This document shows positions 14,546 through 15,966 of a stretch of 15,966 bases of DNA, in pieces. The position numbers and the translations under genes were made by a program. The stretch is from CAZGMN01 sp964526905. Lineage in GTDB: Bacteria; Acidobacteriota; Aminicenantia; Aminicenantales; Aminicenantaceae. Numbering within the stretch: position 1 is the first letter of the stretch; each line of letters opens with the position of its first letter. Under the pieces are notes generated by a model. The model searched no databases. It was not told where the DNA came from and saw only the letters and a program-made list of their open reading frames with translations. The stretch covers positions 1 to 15,966 of the forward strand of contig CAZGMN010000052.1 of assembly GCA_964526905.1 (NCBI GenBank), read 5' to 3'.

Positions 14546-15709
14546 CTACTCCCATCTCACCTTATAAACTGCCAGCTCTTTATACCCGCTCTCTTTCTCC
14601 CCGATGCAATAAAGGCGGTTGTTTTTGGCTTTAGCTCGATTCAAATCCCTGCCGGGGTACATCCAAGAACCGTACCCTGGCAGACTCACTCTTGTGATGA
14701 AAATGCCGTCAGAATTAAAAATATCATGAATAAATTCATTCTTATTATTGCCAGCCTCATAGGTCTTGACATAAAGCCGTCCGTCATCATCCAGGAAAAA
14801 ATAATGAAAAGGAGGCATTTTGTCAGGGACGATAAGCTTGTCTTTAACAAGCTCAAAATTAGCGAGCAAAATTTCCTTGAACTCGTCAGAAGCATCCGCA
14901 GCCTTGTATTCTTTCCTGATTTTTCTTAACAACTCCCCATCCAAATCATAGATTAAAATCTCATATCCCCTGTTTTCATGCCCTAAATAGACCATTCCAT
15001 CTGAAGCTTCAATTATAAAAACTCGAGGGCTGCCCTTAACCTTTTGGGCGATCCTGCCCAATAGACCATAGTCACATCGGTCGAGCTCCTTTATCTCTTC
15101 AAACTTTGAATTGTATAAGTCGAGGATATCGTAGCGGTGCTTTAGCGCTGGATCAAAATAATCCCTGAATTTAAGATAGTTTCCATTTTCAAGAGGATAG
15201 AAAGCGAAAAAACCGGCACTTTTTGAATCCAGGCGAGTCTCTTTAATTATTATTCCATTCCTATCGAAGACATATAACTTAAACCTGCCATAATCTTGAA
15301 TCGGAATCTCATCTTGCCTTGTAATATTTAAATATATAGGGGCTTGAATTTCACCCGGACCCTGGCCTCTTCTTCCGAACGAAGTTATAAAATGTCCGCT
15401 CTTGTCAAACTTGTAAACTAAGTTTTTATCGCTCTCGCGTTCTTGAAAGAAATAAATATTCCCCTCAGAATCAACGTCAAAGGCTCTGATGTCAGTCACT
15501 CCCAGTTGTGCAATTTCATCTTTCTCGGTGTCAATCGTGAATTCTTCTTCAAGATGAAGTATGTTTGGCTCTCCTTTAATTTTATAAGGCTCTAAATGAT
15601 TGACAATGACTTCCACTCCATCTTCCATAATCTTCTCTATTTTTTGCTGTCTTGGTGCACAATAAGAAAATACAAGGAGAATTAAGATAAGGTCGATTGA
15701 CTTTTTCAT
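14546..15709 (-). CDS. 6-bladed beta-propeller lipoprotein (NHL-like)
   Basis: A 387-residue protein. The N-terminus MKKSIDLILILLVFSYCAP is a lipoprotein-type signal with Cys17 as the likely lipidated residue, but Phe-Ser-Tyr before it is a poor lipobox. Blades follow in the 6-bladed propeller/NHL pattern: IRAFDVDSEGNIYFF, NLVYKFDKSGHFITSFGRRG with GQGPGEI (about 95-120), LYVFDRNGIIIKE, DGMVYLGHENRGYEILIYDLDGELLRKI, and FFLDDDGRLYV. Such propellers bind partners or ligands rather than catalyse; this one would be anchored outside the inner membrane or on the outer membrane. ATG 15709 has AAGAGA nearby. It converges on the membrane-protein gene with 11 bp between stops and no visible terminator. 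The ligand is unknown. Confidence 0.88.
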   Translation of the reverse strand: MKKSIDLILILLVFSYCAPRQQKIEKIMEDGVEVIVNHLEPYKIKGEPNILHLEEEFTIDTEKDEIAQLGVTDIRAFDVDSEGNIYFFQERESDKNLVYKFDKSGHFITSFGRRGQGPGEIQAPIYLNITRQDEIPIQDYGRFKLYVFDRNGIIIKETRLDSKSAGFFAFYPLENGNYLKFRDYFDPALKHRYDILDLYNSKFEEIKELDRCDYGLLGRIAQKVKGSPRVFIIEASDGMVYLGHENRGYEILIYDLDGELLRKIRKEYKAADASDEFKEILLANFELVKDKLIVPDKMPPFHYFFLDDDGRLYVKTYEAGNNKNEFIHDIFNSDGIFITRVSLPGYGSWMYPGRDLNRAKAKNNRLYCIGEKESGYKELAVYKVRWE

Positions 15710-15740
15710 TATTCTCTTACTTTATCCGCTACTGTTGCAG

Positions 15741-15769
15741 ATAATATTCATAGGAAGTCAAGCCGTCAA
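15741..15769 (-). promoter_or_regulatory. Putative promoter of the beta-propeller lipoprotein gene
   Basis: Minus strand TTGACG (15769-15764), 17-nt spacer, TATTAT (15746-15741), giving a leader of about 25-30 nt. The -35 lies in a direct repeat, GCTTGAC twice in 15 nt, so a second -35-like TTGACT falls inside the spacer. Confidence 0.6.
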
Positions 15770-15867
15770 GCGTCCTAACAAGCTCACAGGCAATCAGGAA
15801 AGAATAAGCAGCCGATAAGCGAAAGATAATTGGAAGGATCCAAATATGCGATTTTAAAAATGTGTTG

Positions 15868-15966
15868 GAATCGCCCCTAAGGCCCCCATAGCGGAAGGGG
15901 GCCCCGTCGGCTTTTCGACGGGGGGAACCGACGGGACTGGTTCCCCAGGGGGCCGAGGGGCGATTC
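15868..15966. repeat. GC-rich multi-hairpin inverted repeat at window end
   Basis: Outer arms GAATCGCCCC (15868-15877) and GGGGCGATTC (15957-15966) are a perfect 10-bp inverted repeat. Inside are three perfect hairpins: GGCCCCC/GGGGGCC (15881-15887 with 15897-15903), CCCCGTCG/CGACGGGG around GCTTTT (15902-15923), and GGGGAACC/GGTTCCCC (15922-15946). A second GGGGGCC at 15948-15954 can replace the first hairpin by pairing with 15881-15887 and extending the outer stem. The adjoining hairpins share one or two bases at their borders. It may continue past the edge. No coding potential seen. The rest of the stretch 15770-15867 shows nothing I can name. Confidence 0.75.

Noticed and set aside
14447..14929. 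160-codon plus-strand ORF over the convergent gene ends
   Set aside because: It overlaps two well-supported genes on both strands and shows no recognisable domain or ribosome site; a shadow frame.
15868..15966. Integron attC site or CRISPR repeat
   Set aside because: No RYYYAAC/GTTRRRY core pair at the arms, no integrase or cas gene, and no regularly spaced direct repeats anywhere in the window.

Overview
The window looks like a piece of a bacterial chromosome of moderate GC content. It has no rRNA, tRNA, phage or transposase genes. A Tricorn-type protease with a signal peptide, a 6-bladed beta-propeller lipoprotein, an ADP-forming acyl-CoA synthetase, a two-domain protein disulfide oxidoreductase and Tat or membrane-anchored alkaline-phosphatase-superfamily enzymes together suggest an uncultured Acidobacteriota-like lineage such as Candidatus Aminicenantes. 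That placement is inference from gene content, with no marker gene to prove it.

Left part, minus strand (1-5989). The window opens inside a secreted Tricorn-like protease whose C-terminal catalytic core lies beyond base 1; it has its own promoter near 2600-2628. Upstream lies a compact unit of HicB-like antitoxin, HicA toxin and a 653-residue SWIM zinc-finger protein, read from a strong sigma70-like promoter at 5182-5210. Next is an AlkD-type DNA alkylation repair protein with its own promoter at 6072-6101.

Middle, plus strand (6132-9011). A protein disulfide oxidoreductase gene overlaps by 4 nt a fused alpha-beta ADP-forming acetyl/acyl-CoA synthetase that can make ATP from acyl-CoA.

Right part, plus strand (9114-14534). 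Four same-strand genes form a probable operon: two paralogous phosphodiesterase/pyrophosphatase-type enzymes with all expected active-site residues (one membrane-anchored, one with a Tat signal), a 63-residue helical protein, and a three-TM membrane protein whose outline recalls the EMC3/DUF106/YidC group. An inverted pair of 24-bp palindromes brackets the start of the first gene, and a 145-bp branched inverted repeat sits between the two enzyme genes. I consider this block the most promising undescribed system here.

Right end, minus strand (14546-15966). A beta-propeller lipoprotein gene converges on the membrane-protein gene with only 11 bp between their stops, and has a good promoter at 15741-15769. 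The window ends exactly on the right arm of a second, GC-rich, multi-hairpin inverted repeat (15868-15966). No gene-free stretch exceeds 300 bases.
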